A stretch of 64,000 nt of DNA from Diadema setosum (Eukaryota; Echinodermata; Echinoidea; Diadematoida; Diadematidae), in contig CM067075.1 of assembly GCA_033980235.1 (NCBI GenBank), forward strand, positions 11,072,292 through 11,136,291, read 5' to 3'. The position numbers and the translations under genes were made by a program. Every line of letters starts with the position of its first letter. Position 1 is the first letter of the stretch. Positions 23,001 through 32,471 of the stretch are shown one piece after another. The notes beneath the pieces are model-generated. The model had not been told where the DNA came from. It saw only the letters and a program-made list of their open reading frames with translations, and did not search any database.

Positions 23001-23544
23001 ACAGATTACAAACATTCACATTCACACACCTTTAAGAGTCCGTTGTCACGTTGCCTGTTGGGGTTGCATTGAATTATTTCTTTTTCAATTTTAATTATTT
23101 CTTCAACTTGCCCTCTATTATCATAATCTAACTTTCTTTTTCTGTTTGTCCTGACCGCAGACACCGTTTTTGGAACTGAGCTTGTCAGATGCCCAAAGAA
23201 ACAGGCAGAGGCGGCAAGCGGATCACACGTGCTCTGAGGACGCGGTTGAGCAGCATTGTTGCAAGTATCAACTGCTGGTCGACTTTGCACAAATCGGTTG
23301 GGACTGGATCATCTCGCCACGGCAGTACTTCGCCAACTACTGCTCCGGAAGCTGCCCCAACCACTACAGCTACCAATACCCCCACACCCAACTGGTCAGC
23401 CAAATGGGCCAGATGGCCGTGACGGGCCCCTGCTGCTCCTCAAGCCTCATGAGCCCCATACAGATCCTGATGTTCGACGATGACATGAATATCATCTTCG
23501 CAGAAGTCCAAGACATGGTGGTCGACAGCTGTGGCTGCTCCTAG
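5875..23544 (+). CDS. GDF8/11: Myostatin/GDF8/11-type TGF-beta ligand, complete gene, 3 exons
   Basis: The joined exons 5875-6406, 21219-21598 and 23161-23544 give 1296 nt and 431 aa. Seen: a hydrophobic signal peptide (about residues 1-24), an acidic low-complexity stretch, CPRC (91-94), QQQQ (97-100), a basic amphipathic helix starting RIDSIKRQILEKF (104-116), the glycosylation site NVT (123-125), a TGF-beta propeptide with EWRSID and VVQGW in exon 2, PFLEL just after the last splice, the furin-type site RQRR (319-322), and a mature domain 323-431 with nine cysteines, GWDWII, YCSGSC, YPHT, GPCC, MSPI and terminal CGCS. Family knowledge: the ligand is a secreted disulfide-linked dimer, kept latent by its propeptide, acting through activin-type receptors and SMAD2/3. 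The CC near the N-terminus of the mature part and the length of 109 aa fit GDF8/11 better than BMPs. Intron phases are 1 and 0, as I recall for vertebrate MSTN. Neighbour: convergent ABITRAM. Ortholog naming (GDF8, GDF11, myoglianin) cannot be decided here. Confidence 0.95.
6407..8035. other. GDF8/11 intron 1, first part
   Basis: Mostly single-copy-looking sequence with a (GT)n run at 7065-7096 and a G run at 7212-7221. No further exon recognised. Confidence 0.5.
8036..8183. repeat. Compound (TA)n/(GT)n microsatellite
   Basis: Long alternating AT tracts at 8036-8147 followed by (TG)n at 8159-8182; (CA)n occurs just upstream near 7966-7995. Confidence 0.95.
8184..9015. other. Intron 1 spacer
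   Basis: A moderately GC-rich stretch at 8290-8560, otherwise AT-rich; no exon or inverted repeat recognised. Confidence 0.45.
9021..9200. promoter_or_regulatory. Candidate intronic regulatory cluster
   Basis: SMAD-like half-sites GTCTG (9021-9025), TGTCTgtagaAGACA (9056-9070) and GTCTG (9098-9102), an E-box CAGCTG (9144-9149) and a perfect octamer ATGCAAAT (9193-9200) lie within 180 bp in a GC-richer patch. Such motifs are short; this is a suggestion only. Confidence 0.25.
9201..10786. other. Intron 1 spacer
   Basis: C-rich run at 10006-10037 and an A-rich low-complexity patch at 10416-10447. No exon recognised. Confidence 0.45.
10787..13470. repeat. Tandem array of about 108-bp tRNA-like units (about 21 copies)
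   Basis: Each unit contains TTTTGACGAAGTACTCAAA, TTCAGAAGCTGTATCCACTC, GAGAGTCCTGTGGTATAGTA and CACTTAAACGGGAGG, then a GAGTTCGAGTTG block. Spacing between repeated landmarks is usually 105-109 bp. TGGTATAGTAG resembles a Pol III A box and GAGTTCGAGTT a B box, and the last unit (from about 13390) is the most tRNA-like, with AGTTCGAGTCC. A block in units near 12640-12905 recurs near 13195-13440, giving a higher-order period of about five units. A TTAA MITE splits the array at 11006-11372. Confidence 0.85.
11006..11372. mobile_element. TTAA MITE family B copy 1, inserted in the tandem array
   Basis: Ends TTAAAGGCA and CCTTTAA; the left end continues ATTTACCATTTGCAG and the right end holds AAATCACTGCTC. 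Related copies lie at 30401-30701, 45973-46359 and 51010-51640. Array sequence resumes at once on both sides. Confidence 0.75.
13471..13727. other. SINE-like tail and spacer after the array
   Basis: GTCAGTCCTTTGACAATATG after the last tRNA-like unit resembles the body of tRNA-derived SINEs, suggesting that the array grew from a SINE head; this is inference. Confidence 0.35.
13728..14147. mobile_element. TTAA foldback MITE, family A copy 1
   Basis: Palindromic element with TTAA at 13728-13731 and 14144-14147. The arms include TTTGATGAAAATTGGTTTTG and a central block with CTAATAAAAGGCGG. Same family as 39242-39618, 45399-45792, 55657-56050 and 57081-57372. Confidence 0.78.
14148..15080. other. 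Intron 1 spacer
   Basis: AT-rich, no exon, no long inverted repeat recognised. Confidence 0.45.
15081..15480. promoter_or_regulatory. GC-richer intronic segment with E-box
   Basis: GC and CpG content are higher than in the surrounding intron. CGATCAGCTGAT at 15378-15389 is identical to 12 bases of the promoter-proximal palindrome at 5683-5696. A possible enhancer or alternative promoter; nothing coding is recognised. Confidence 0.25.
15481..17129. other. Intron 1 spacer
   Basis: AT-rich with short GT and G runs near 16718-16785. No exon recognised. Confidence 0.45.
17130..19052. mobile_element. Foldback element whose arms are short tandem repeats
   Basis: Two arrays of a roughly 31-36 bp unit (consensus like CCCACGAGCTAGACACTAAG with an A-rich tail) lie at about 17150-17510 and 18718-19040. 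Within each array the units change orientation, and the arrays are inverted relative to one another: CAACACCCACGAGTCATACA at 18729 matches the reverse complement of the right end of the first array. The roughly 1.2-kb centre has no recognisable gene. The architecture recalls FB/TU-type foldback elements, the latter described from sea urchins. Confidence 0.65.
19242..19296. repeat. (CAA)n(CAT)n(CAA)n microsatellite
   Basis: Triplet runs change from CAA to CAT and back to CAA. Confidence 0.95.
19297..21218. other. Intron 1, last part
   Basis: A GC-richer patch at 19480-19780 and a (GTT)n run at 19977-20001. No exon recognised before the exon 2 acceptor. Confidence 0.45.
21219..21598 (+). CDS. 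GDF8/11: GDF8/11 exon 2 (TGF-beta propeptide)
   Basis: The acceptor TTCTGCAG ends at 21218. The split codon C|CA gives Pro178 and the frame continues PQQYENEISHRLYF. The donor ATG|GTGAGG at 21598/21599 leaves phase 0 and joins exactly to PFLEL in exon 3. The open frame runs on to 21643, but that extension is intron read-through. Propeptide hallmarks: LHYYVAP, EWRSIDF, VVQGWAADPDTN. Base composition is clearly GC-richer than the flanking intron. Confidence 0.93.
22165..22736. mobile_element. TTAA foldback MITE, family C copy 2
   Basis: TTAA at 22165-22168 and 22733-22736; arms begin AGGACAAGTTCACCTTCATT and end with its inverse. It shares GTAGAACACATCAGTGAAAG and the neighbouring blocks with 2527-3039. 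It lies inside GDF8/11 intron 2. Confidence 0.78.
22778..22985 (+). other. GC-richer open stretch in GDF8/11 intron 2
   Basis: An open frame with ordinary-looking composition, reading through LPIPTADTSKTWITEQPK and NIQGWAIKTVVVKRK. It is not recognised. The W...NIQGWA spacing is loosely like the W...VVQGWA of exon 2, so it could be a decayed duplicate exon. No strong splice sites bracket it. Confidence 0.2.
23161..23544 (+). CDS. GDF8/11: GDF8/11 exon 3 (furin site and mature ligand)
   Basis: The acceptor CTGACCGCAG ends at 23160 behind a T/C-rich tract. The exon reads TPFLELSLSD, then RNRQRR, then the mature cystine-knot domain starting QADHTC. The nine cysteines are at residues 328, 337, 338, 365, 369, 395, 396, 428 and 430. 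The stop TAG is at 23542-23544. One of C395/C396 should form the interchain disulfide by family analogy. The loop after YCSGSC (PNHYSYQ) differs from the vertebrate aromatic loop, which might alter binding to antagonists; that part is inference. Confidence 0.96.
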   Translation, partial: TPFLELSLSDAQRNRQRRQADHTCSEDAVEQHCCKYQLLVDFAQIGWDWIISPRQYFANYCSGSCPNHYSYQYPHTQLVSQMGQMAVTGPCCSSSLMSPIQILMFDDDMNIIFAEVQDMVVDSCGCS

Positions 23545-25703
23545 AATCTCGGCCCGACTGCCATCAGAACATCCGATCCATTGTTGGTTGCAACGTCGAC
23601 ATCTGCAGCAGCACCCATCACGGACTTGCCGATCACTTAGCAATCATTTCTCTGATGCTTAAATATGAGGTGAAGTCAATCAGTAATCACAGATGCTGTG
23701 CGACTTTTTCTATTGCGTTTGACAATAGAAAACACAGGTCAGAATGTTCACCTCCCTGGCTGATGAGCAGACAAGCTTTCAAAGACACCAACATGTTATT
23801 ATGATACGCTTTCAGAGGAAAAAAAGTACACATTCAATGTATCAAAAATATCTATTCACTGATATTGGTTCAAAATGAAATTCTACATACATGCAAGCAT
23901 GGAGCATAATAAGTGTGTGTGACAATACGCTGCCAAAAGCGAGGCTTGAAGTCATACCCTTCCTGAAGTTATAAAAGACTTGGTCGTTTATTATGATCTC
24001 TGATATAACAACCGTGGTCGGATACCTTTGCTGCAAAGCAAAAAGAAATAAATTAACAATGAAGAAAGCCCAAATGTAAATCGTTGAGCATTAATATCTG
24101 AAAAGTGTTCAAAGATCAGACGAAAGACTATGATGCAGTATTAAACATGAAGAAGGGCGAACTTTAAAACTGATTGTTAGTACAGTGTAAAAGTTTGCAA
24201 ATTGAAGCATAATCAAAGGAATCTCAAAATCGATTTCAAATGAAGCCGTTAACATACAAATAAACTTCAATTTGAGGTAAATAGTGAAGAAGTGAAGTTA
24301 ACACAAATAATAAGCTAGTTCACAGTTACAATTTGGGTCATTGCAGACCTTCCCTTGAAACTGACTTGTAACTGAAGTATTTGGAAAATTGGGTAAGTCT
24401 TCATGAAAAACAGTGTGTTATAAGTATTAATGTATGAACTAGCTGCATGTCGGAATGCACACGTGAATGTGTATCCTTTTCTTAAATAAAAACCATTCAT
24501 GTAGCAATTACATGTAAATCATGTCTGCTTGGCTGTTTGCAACTGCTCTTCTAAGAAGATTAATCCATATTTTGAAAAGTATATGATTCAGAGTTTCTTG
24601 AGGCCATTGCTTATACTGTGAACTGGCTTATTGAGGCAATGAGTTCTTGATATGAAATGTATTCTAGTGGTAACTGAAATGATTTGCAGTTGTTAAAACT
24701 GCTTTATATGGAACTTTACCTAAAGCAAAATGCTATGGTAGTCATTATTTTGGTGTAACAGCCCTATTTGAAAGCTGACGAGGAATGTACTCTTCGGCAA
24801 TCATTGCTTGCTGAAAAAAAGTGGATTTCTACCGTATCTGAGTAAATGCTAGTAGCTAGTAATGATGATATGGTTTCGTTGTTATTAACAATCCATGTGT
24901 GAGGACTTAACGTGGCATAAAGTGCAATTTCCTTTTACCATGAACTTAAGTTATCTAAGTATGCCATTCTGACTTTGCCATGTAATTTCCTGTTTCCTAC
25001 TTTTTTCCCTTTAAATCTTGTCATCTGTTCGGTCGTTACTAACTTTCATTCTATGCAATGATGTAATGACTTACTATGATACTGTGAGAAGTTTCCAACT
25101 ACACTTGTAGATATTCTTATTATTTGTCGCAATGCTTAAGAATCAGACATTAGGAATCAATCGTTGTCCTTTGGAATCCGTTATAAAAAAAATGGATATC
25201 CTCATAGAAAACTCTGCAACATGAAATTTCATGTTATTGTCGAGTGAAGAAGGAAGTTGACAAGATATCATAATAGTGCAGTTTAGCAAATGTTGTCATA
25301 AAATGACATTTTAGGAACGAGCCTAGCTTTGCAAAGCAATTTCTTTGTCTTTATACACTTTTTTTGGGGGGGGGGGCGGGTGGAGATGGGTAGGTGGGTA
25401 GGCGGGGATTGAGGTTGGCGAGGAAATCGGGTTGATGCAAAAACCTGGTCGGCGAATTTTGTGAAAAAATACCAAATTGTATTCATTCATAAGTGCATGG
25501 ACACTTATATAATAATATTCAAGACAACTTTAACAAAGAGGGTGATGCCAAACACACAGAAATACAGAAGTCTTGTGGAAATCGCACATGAATTGATTAA
25601 ATCAAGAATTAATATATTTTCCCGGAACAGAACTATAGGTAGTAGATGTAGAATGATTAATAGATAAGGTGATGGTACCGGTGGTAACACAACGCTCCTA
25701 TAC
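23545..25703. other. Region downstream of GDF8/11, probable 3' UTR and spacer
   Basis: AATAAA occurs at 24047-24052, about 500 bp after the stop, and again at 24485-24490; either could end the transcript. A T/G run at 25359-25380 is low complexity. No gene recognised. Confidence 0.4.
24047..24052 (+). terminator. Candidate polyadenylation signal for GDF8/11
   Basis: First AATAAA after the stop codon. Other AATAAA copies follow, so the choice is uncertain. Confidence 0.3.
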
Positions 25704-25884
25704 CAGGGGGGCATTTCATGAAGGAACTTGTCGGATAAAATATCTGACAAGTCAATTATATCCGACAAGTTTTGAGAAATTTGAGAAATTCTTTAGTCTG
25801 ATTGGCTGACTTCTCTGAACATGTCGGATATAATTGACTTGTCGGACATTTTATCCGACAAGTTCCTTCATGAAATGCCCCCCT
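25704..25884. mobile_element. Short foldback MITE
   Basis: Nearly perfect inverted arms starting CAGGGGGGCATTTCATGAA and ending with the reverse complement; the arms contain ACTTGTCGGATAAAAT. No coding capacity. The target duplication is not clear. Confidence 0.8.
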
Positions 25885-27454
25885 GATGTATGAAAACTTT
25901 CATAATTTATTTCATGCCACGCCCCCACCACCACAAATATGTGGTAAACGTAATGATTTTTGTGTGGACAAATCGAGTTTTTGTGAGGTAAGTACATTAT
26001 CATCTCATTATTGTCACAGTGGCTGAAACAAAATAATTAGGTTTTATGAACACATGTAAACTCCACCAAAGACTAAAAACTGTCTCATTGTATATTCGTT
26101 TTGATACAACATCCACCAAAATGTTTGCAAGATTTTAGTCTATCTATCCAAACATAAACATAAACATAAACATAAACATAAACATTAACATAAACATGGT
26201 GTGAGATATTGTACTCTGGCGTTGAACACTGTCGTCCAACCGTGATTGTGCGACACCAATTACACACATCATTACAAAGGATGATTAAGAGGAAAACTTC
26301 ATCACGTTTATAATAATTTCTTTATCATAATTCCTTATAATTAATTTTGATTTAAACATTGATGAGGTATTCCAATCGTAACGTCATTACCAAAGGATGT
26401 AAAAAATGACAAAAATGTTTTCTGTGGTGGAAATGTAATCGTGAAGACATATCATGCATCATTCATTAGAAAGTATCTCAAGAAGATGCACAGTACAGAC
26501 AAAAATAATAATAATAAAAAACTTCTCTTAATGGTGTTGGATATCATTTATTATGCTGATATGTGTGTGAAAACAGCATTCCCTGCCTTAAATATTTTTG
26601 TGATAACGCTGTTCGTATGAAATGTATTCTAGTCTCATTTGTTAGAGAACATCCTTAAGAAGGATTGAGTTGACGAAAAAAAAAGTTTTATTTTCGTTAC
26701 TATATCGACGCCAACATTAAATTTGTTATGAGTACTGTTTTACCTAGTATTATGCATGGTGACTTTTATGTAATATGCTTCCTAAGAAGAAGATCGAAAT
26801 TAAGACATATTTCAACACTGTTGCATCATGACTGAAGTGTGAATGATGAGAAGTGTTTAATTAATTGTATTGCCGGTTTGTCTTGTGGAATGTTACCATA
26901 GGAAATATTAACAAATGCAAAAGAAAAAAAAATGCAATCGCCCAATAAATATCGATCAAATGCGATGTCTGTGTCCATTGTATGATGACATTACTTTCTT
27001 GTGCAAAAAAAAGAAAAAAAAAGAAAAAAAAAGTCGCGGTCTTATCAACTTGGAAGGTTAATTAATATTTTTCCACCTATAAAAAGAAGGGACTCTCTGA
27101 GATAATGACATGTGGCACGCTGGATAACAGATGTATGCAGCTTAAAGGATGCGACCACGTGACTTCATACGTAATATGCAGCGCTTCTATATCAGATAAA
27201 CTTGGCTTCTTTTCTTCCATTTTTTGTTCACCACACCACGGTGTTTTCAAACTAAGGATAACAAATGCAACTAAGGGGGGAAACACACACACAAAACACA
27301 CACTCTTTTTGATCCCATAACCTCATTCTATTATAGCCCGCGTCAAGCCAACAAAAACAATTTCGAGACAATGACGGCGATTCCAAAAGGTCGTCATATT
27401 ATACAGTCTGGGCAAGCACTGCTTTTATTGACAAAATAATTCACTGTTGAAGGG
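25885..27454. other. Intergenic AT-rich spacer
   Basis: Contains an (AAACAT)n hexamer run at about 26153-26199 and A-rich runs at 27006-27032. No gene recognised. Confidence 0.5.
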
Positions 27455-27639
27455 ACGAAGAGCTGTTTACGAGTTAGTTTCGCCAGAGAACCTTTGTTAC
27501 ACACTCAATGGAATAGAAAGGGCTTCTGACAGCTTCAGCTTTTACGAAGGGTTGACGGTAATCATCGATGCATTGAAGGAGCAAAGTGGAAGCATATTTG
27601 CTTATTAGTAATTAAAAGATTGCCTAATGCCCCAAATCA

Positions 27640-27704
<65 letters not shown>

Positions 27705-27902
27705 GTGTGTAAAGAAAAAGAGAGCTGTTAACGAATTAGTTTCGCATGAGAACCTTTGTTACACATTCAATGCAGTGGAAAGGGCGACGAGCAGCTTCAG
27801 CATTTTACGGAGGGTTGACCATATTCGTTGAGACATGGAAGGAGAAAAGCAGAGGCACTTAAGCTTGAATAAAAAAAAAAATGCCTAATGCACCACGTCC
27901 AA

Positions 27903-27955
<53 letters not shown>
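27455..27955. repeat. Tandem duplication of about 262 bp, each copy ending in (TA)n
   Basis: 27457-27643 and 27718-27905 match by eye through AGAGCTGTT, TTAGTTTCGC, GAGAACCTTTGTTACACA, GCAGCTTCAGC-like text and TGCCTAATGC. The first copy ends in (AT)n(GT)n at 27642-27711 and the second in (TA)n at 27907-27951. Confidence 0.75.
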
Positions 27956-27958
<3 letters not shown>

Positions 27959-28599
27959 CTCTTTAACAGTCTTTTCAATCTGAAAAGCATTGACACATTT
28001 TATCTCCTACGAAACTAAATATAATTGATTGCTTTCTCGTGTTCCCGCTAAAAGTGGCTAAAGAGGGAAAATTATCGTATACCTGGGAGGGTGACGAAAG
28101 GAGCTTCCTCCTCTCCCATAGATAATCAGTAGGAATTGAATTGACTAAACATGACGAAATAGAGCATCAGCCGTCGTACACACAAAGGACCCGAATCAAT
28201 CCAATGGACATTCATTTCTATAAGACTAGGAATCGTTAAAACGGTTTACAAACAACCTCTAATCGACCGTGCCCACAAAACAGCCCTCTGGGGAATTGAA
28301 CAAGGGAGTGGACAAAACATGAAGGCAGGGCTGATGGCTCACGTTGAAATAAAGGCGTATCGCTTCTCCCTTGTCTACGGCTCTTATTGCTTCCTCGTAA
28401 TGAACCATGACGAAGAAGCCATAAAGGGTTACGAATAAGAAATAGAACAAGAGGGGGTTCGTATATTCAACCATCTACACGTCTGTTTTTCGAAACCGAG
28501 GTAGGGGGAAAAAGAAGACAGAGACAAATATATAGACGAAGAGAAAGAGAGAGATTACAGTAAAGGGATATATTGATAGGTATTATTATGATATGGAGA
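27956..28599. other. Intergenic spacer
   Basis: No gene recognised; a minus-strand open frame at 28259-28474 has no familiar motif. Confidence 0.4.
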
Positions 28600-28810
28600 T
28601 CGCCTGAGGGCCCGTAGAATTTCTCCCCGTGACGGTTTTGCGGTAAACATCCATTGTTCGCTCTGAGACGCTAACAGCTGATTGCCCTCCAGAGGCGTGG
28701 CGACCCCCTTTATACGCGATGGATATCGGTGGCGACCCCAGCCAAACGTGACGCGACGGAATGGCCCTGATCCGTACAGAGCAAGCAGTGACTCAGACTA
28801 ACACATCTAG
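28600..28810. promoter_or_regulatory. GC-rich island between the two genes
   Basis: GC and CpG content stand out from the AT-rich surroundings, with TTTATACGCG near 28710. It could be an enhancer, a promoter of an unrecognised transcript, or simply a local shift in composition. Confidence 0.2.
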
Positions 28811-30400
28811 CTGACACACTTAAAGGCGAAATCGAGGTATTCTGTATGTGACGATTTTGATATCTATACACAGTACTTCTTTTGGACATAATGATGGAAA
28901 ATATGAAGGAAACATGAACGAATTTGGGAATCCTTCCGTATAAAATTTTTGTTAAATCATCAGGGTTATTGCAAGGTTCGGGTTTACCTCAAGGGTAGAT
29001 GCCCGTCGTTACACCCATTAAAGGTTTTCCTCAAGTTTTCTCCACATAGATCGTATACTAGAAGTGACAAAATATAATTATTTTCTGTAAAGGAGAGTTT
29101 TAAAATGAGCAAAATGTTCATAACCGTACGTGAATAATAAGGTCCTATATGGTAGAGTCTCTTCATATTATTCCCATCTTAAATTCTGAGCATGCCCAAA
29201 TTGTGGGGGTTAACTTGGCTGTTTTTTTTAATGTAATAATTATTATTATTGAAATAATAATTGCTGTTGCATTCAACATATCATCTGATTGTCTGTTGTT
29301 TTGTTGTTGTTGTTGGTATCTTTTTTTTTGACGAACGTAAAATGAGTATTTATCTGTTTATCTGGAAAAATGCGTATGAGTCACGATTCATTTATCTTCT
29401 TAATACCGAGACGAAAGCCCTACATTAGGCACGACAAGTTAATATCTGCTGTTGATATCGAATCTTGATACCTACTGAAAGAAATTGAATACGACACACA
29501 ATATGACTGTTTGATGCATCAAAATACAATATCACAGGCACTGCACATTATAAAAAAGCGTTTATTGTCAAATATTTTTCTTTTCCTCAGGATTACATAC
29601 AAAACCATACTAAGGCTTGAAGGAAATATCCATCAATTAGACTGACAATACCTTCGGGCCCAAACGACATCCATCATAAAAAGTGACAGGGAAATCCCTC
29701 CCCCAAAAAAAAGAAAGAAAGAAAGAAAAAAAGAACATCATTCAAGATTTCGACTTGAAGTCATTTCCCATCATCGAAGGCAGGCAAAATAATGAAGAAG
29801 AAAATTTGATATATTCAGGACTGGTGTCACACATTCAAGGATTGACGCTCCCGAATGACAATCCCATGATTTTATTTTTTTTTTTTCAAAATAATAATTC
29901 TTATCTCAACGTGATAATTCTGAACGTTGTTAAACAATGCACTTAAGGTCATCAGGAACAATCTTATAACTTTTCAAAGACATAAACTATTGTAAGGCGG
30001 AGGCGTCGGATCGCGGTATTTTGACTCTCCTGGAAGGAACTCTTCTGGTTTTCAACTTATCGCAACATACATTCGGAGTAAAATGTGCGGGTGTACATAT
30101 GCCGAAGTCTCTTACTTCATGAAATACTTTATGCCAAGAACAAGACGTTACATTGAATTGTACTATATAATAAATTATTTGGTCATTTTTCATTTTTGGT
30201 TTGATTTTATTTCCGGTGAAACTACACACGAGCGGACGAGAATCTTAGCAATTTTTCAAAAGTAAGTGCATCTTCATTTGCATTTGTTTCCCCGAGACAA
30301 ACACTACTAGAAGTCAGGGTAAGCGGTTCTTCGAGTAGTACATGTTACATGCATTGATTGGCATAATGAGATACATGTTACTTTACGTTGAACTGCTCCT
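28811..30400. other. Intergenic AT-rich spacer
   Basis: Low-complexity runs at 29221-29337 and 29702-29733. No gene recognised. Confidence 0.5.
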
Positions 30401-30701
30401 TTAAAGGCACGATTTACCATTTGCAGGTGAAACAAAAACCCAGCTTTAGTGCTTCAAAGTAGTTCTAAAATGTGAGTTAGGGATTGAAATAACCAATGTA
30501 AAATGTTAATAAATAAATGTGAACAACAGTTATGGTTTACTGAGAAAAAATGGCGATATCTCCTTACAAATTAGGCTTCATTGCGAAATATGCGTATGGC
30601 ATAGGATGTTTTGTGATACATCTGACCTACACATATGCATCAAATGTGATAACTCGAACATACTTTAAATCACTGCTCCCTATGGTAAACAATACCTTTA
30701 A
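30401..30701. mobile_element. TTAA MITE family B copy 2
   Basis: TTAA at 30401-30404 and 30698-30701, beginning AGGCACGATTTACCATTTGC and ending AATACCTTTAA. Aligns with 11006-11372. Confidence 0.75.
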
Positions 30702-32276
30702 GAGAAGCGGCGAGAAACCTGTAACCGTGTCTGCCCGAAAACACGTGTTAGAATGAATTTGGAAGTTTCTCGACGTCTTACACCAACCAACAAGTAACAA
30801 AAAAGATGGGTCAGCTCACTCCGGTGGGGCTGTGATTGTACTTAACACAGCGGCACGAAAACGAGCCAAAATTAGCTCTACAATATTGAAACAAGAAACA
30901 ACAAAGGGAGAACACTGATATCCGCTGCTCTGTTTTCTTTGGCCGTGGGGTAAAGTCGCGGTGAAAGTGACAACACAAGTTTGCTACGCAAAAGGAAAAA
31001 GACACATGCATTGTTTCTCTGATTGTTTGTTTGTTTGTGTACATATAAATGTGTATTAGAAAATTAGAAAAGTAACTTCGATGACATTTCGTCCTTCGCT
31101 GATAACATTAATTACTAACAAAATTCTCAATGTGCTCCTAACATTTACAAATGTTATCGAATCAAGCACTAATCGGACTCGGTTGAACGACATGAATTAC
31201 TCATTCGTGTTATTCCCCATGTAAAACATGATATCTAGTTATTCCGGGAGATATCTTGACGACGAAAGTGCGATCAGACATTGACCTATCCTTCTGTCAC
31301 AGCACTATCAAACATTGTGGCACAGGCGTCGAAAATTGTCAAACTTTTTTTTTTTTTGACTGAGCTGTATCATGATAAAGGCATAGTCGAGCACTCAAAA
31401 CTTTGGGAAGTCTCTTCTTCATCAAGACAGATGTGAATAAACATCATCTTGCTCGTAAATAGTTTCCGAAATGGTAAAGCCGAATGAACAATTTTGCAAG
31501 GTCAATTTTAGTATGGTGTATCAGTTCTTATATTATGATATTATGCATTTGTTTAAAGCAGCTCACGAGCTTTTTCAAACGTATTTTTTTTTTTTATTTC
31601 ATGGCTTATCATTATACAATATCGGAGACGCTTCCATTATTAAGGTGATCAGATTTAAAAATACGGAAACACTGTTGAACAATGCCTTCAACGTCACAAG
31701 AATCAATACGACTTTAAGACGATATTGCAAGGTTGGGACAGACATTCCGGAATCAGTTTACAGTGTCCCTAGGAAACAGCCTGGATTGGGCATCGAAGAA
31801 GGCTCTCATCTTGCATCCTGCAAGAGAGAGTGCATTCAAGACATTCCCTCGTATAACTTCCCAACCCTCCACCATATTAAAGAGGATAACTCTGATAATG
31901 AAAATGAGAAAATGATAACTCAAGAATGATGATAATGACTCTTTTACCCAGAATAAGTCATCAATGTCTTCTCTGAGATAGCCCTGCCATCATCACAACC
32001 CAAGTATTACCAGGTATATCCACCTACACACCTGTGTCTCAAGGAGAAGTTATGTGGTTACAACATCTTGTCCGGGCATGGAAGCGCTGGGCGAGATTCC
32101 AAACACAGAAACTCCTCTGGATGGGTGTAGGTAGAGCCCCACCCACTAAACTGTGTCCAATTGAGTTTATGTGGCTCTCCCTGAACGGATCCATCTCGGA
32201 TCATCTCAACGATTGGTGCGTTGGTCAAAGAAGTGTTATGTTGTGCTTTTGCTTTTTGTTTTCATTAAGGACGTTG
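30702..32276. other. Spacer and probable ABITRAM 3' UTR
   Basis: Downstream of the ABITRAM stop on the minus strand. The nearest possible minus-strand AATAAA lies near 31594-31599. Open frames at 31471-31929 and 32034-32288 are not recognised. Confidence 0.35.
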
Positions 32277-32471
32277 TCAGCTCGGTAATGCTGCACAGGT
32301 GCCAGGGGAAGACGAAGCGCCTTGGCCGGTAGCATCTGGCGTCTCAGTGGTCTGACGCTCACGTCTCAGCAGGATCTGGCCATACTCCTCTTCGGAGAGA
32401 AGACCCTGTAACTGCTGGTCGCAATCGCCGAGCCGAAGTAGGACAATGGCCACATATCCCTCAGTGTTCGG
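32277..32471 (-). CDS. ABITRAM: ABITRAM exon 5 (C-terminus)
   Basis: The acceptor TTCAACAG follows a T-rich tract. 64 codons run from PNTEGYVAIVLLRL to CAALPS and a TGA at 32279-32277. NTEGYVAIVL and the SEEEYGQIL helix are conserved. The final 24 or so residues are Ser/Thr/Gly-rich and probably disordered. Confidence 0.9.
   Translation of the reverse strand, partial: PNTEGYVAIVLLRLGDCDQQLQGLLSEEEYGQILLRRERQTTETPDATGQGASSSPGTCAALPS

Noticed and set aside
31471..31929. 152-residue plus-strand open frame between the genes
   Set aside because: No known motif, runs through a T run, composition like the surroundings; could not be supported as a gene.
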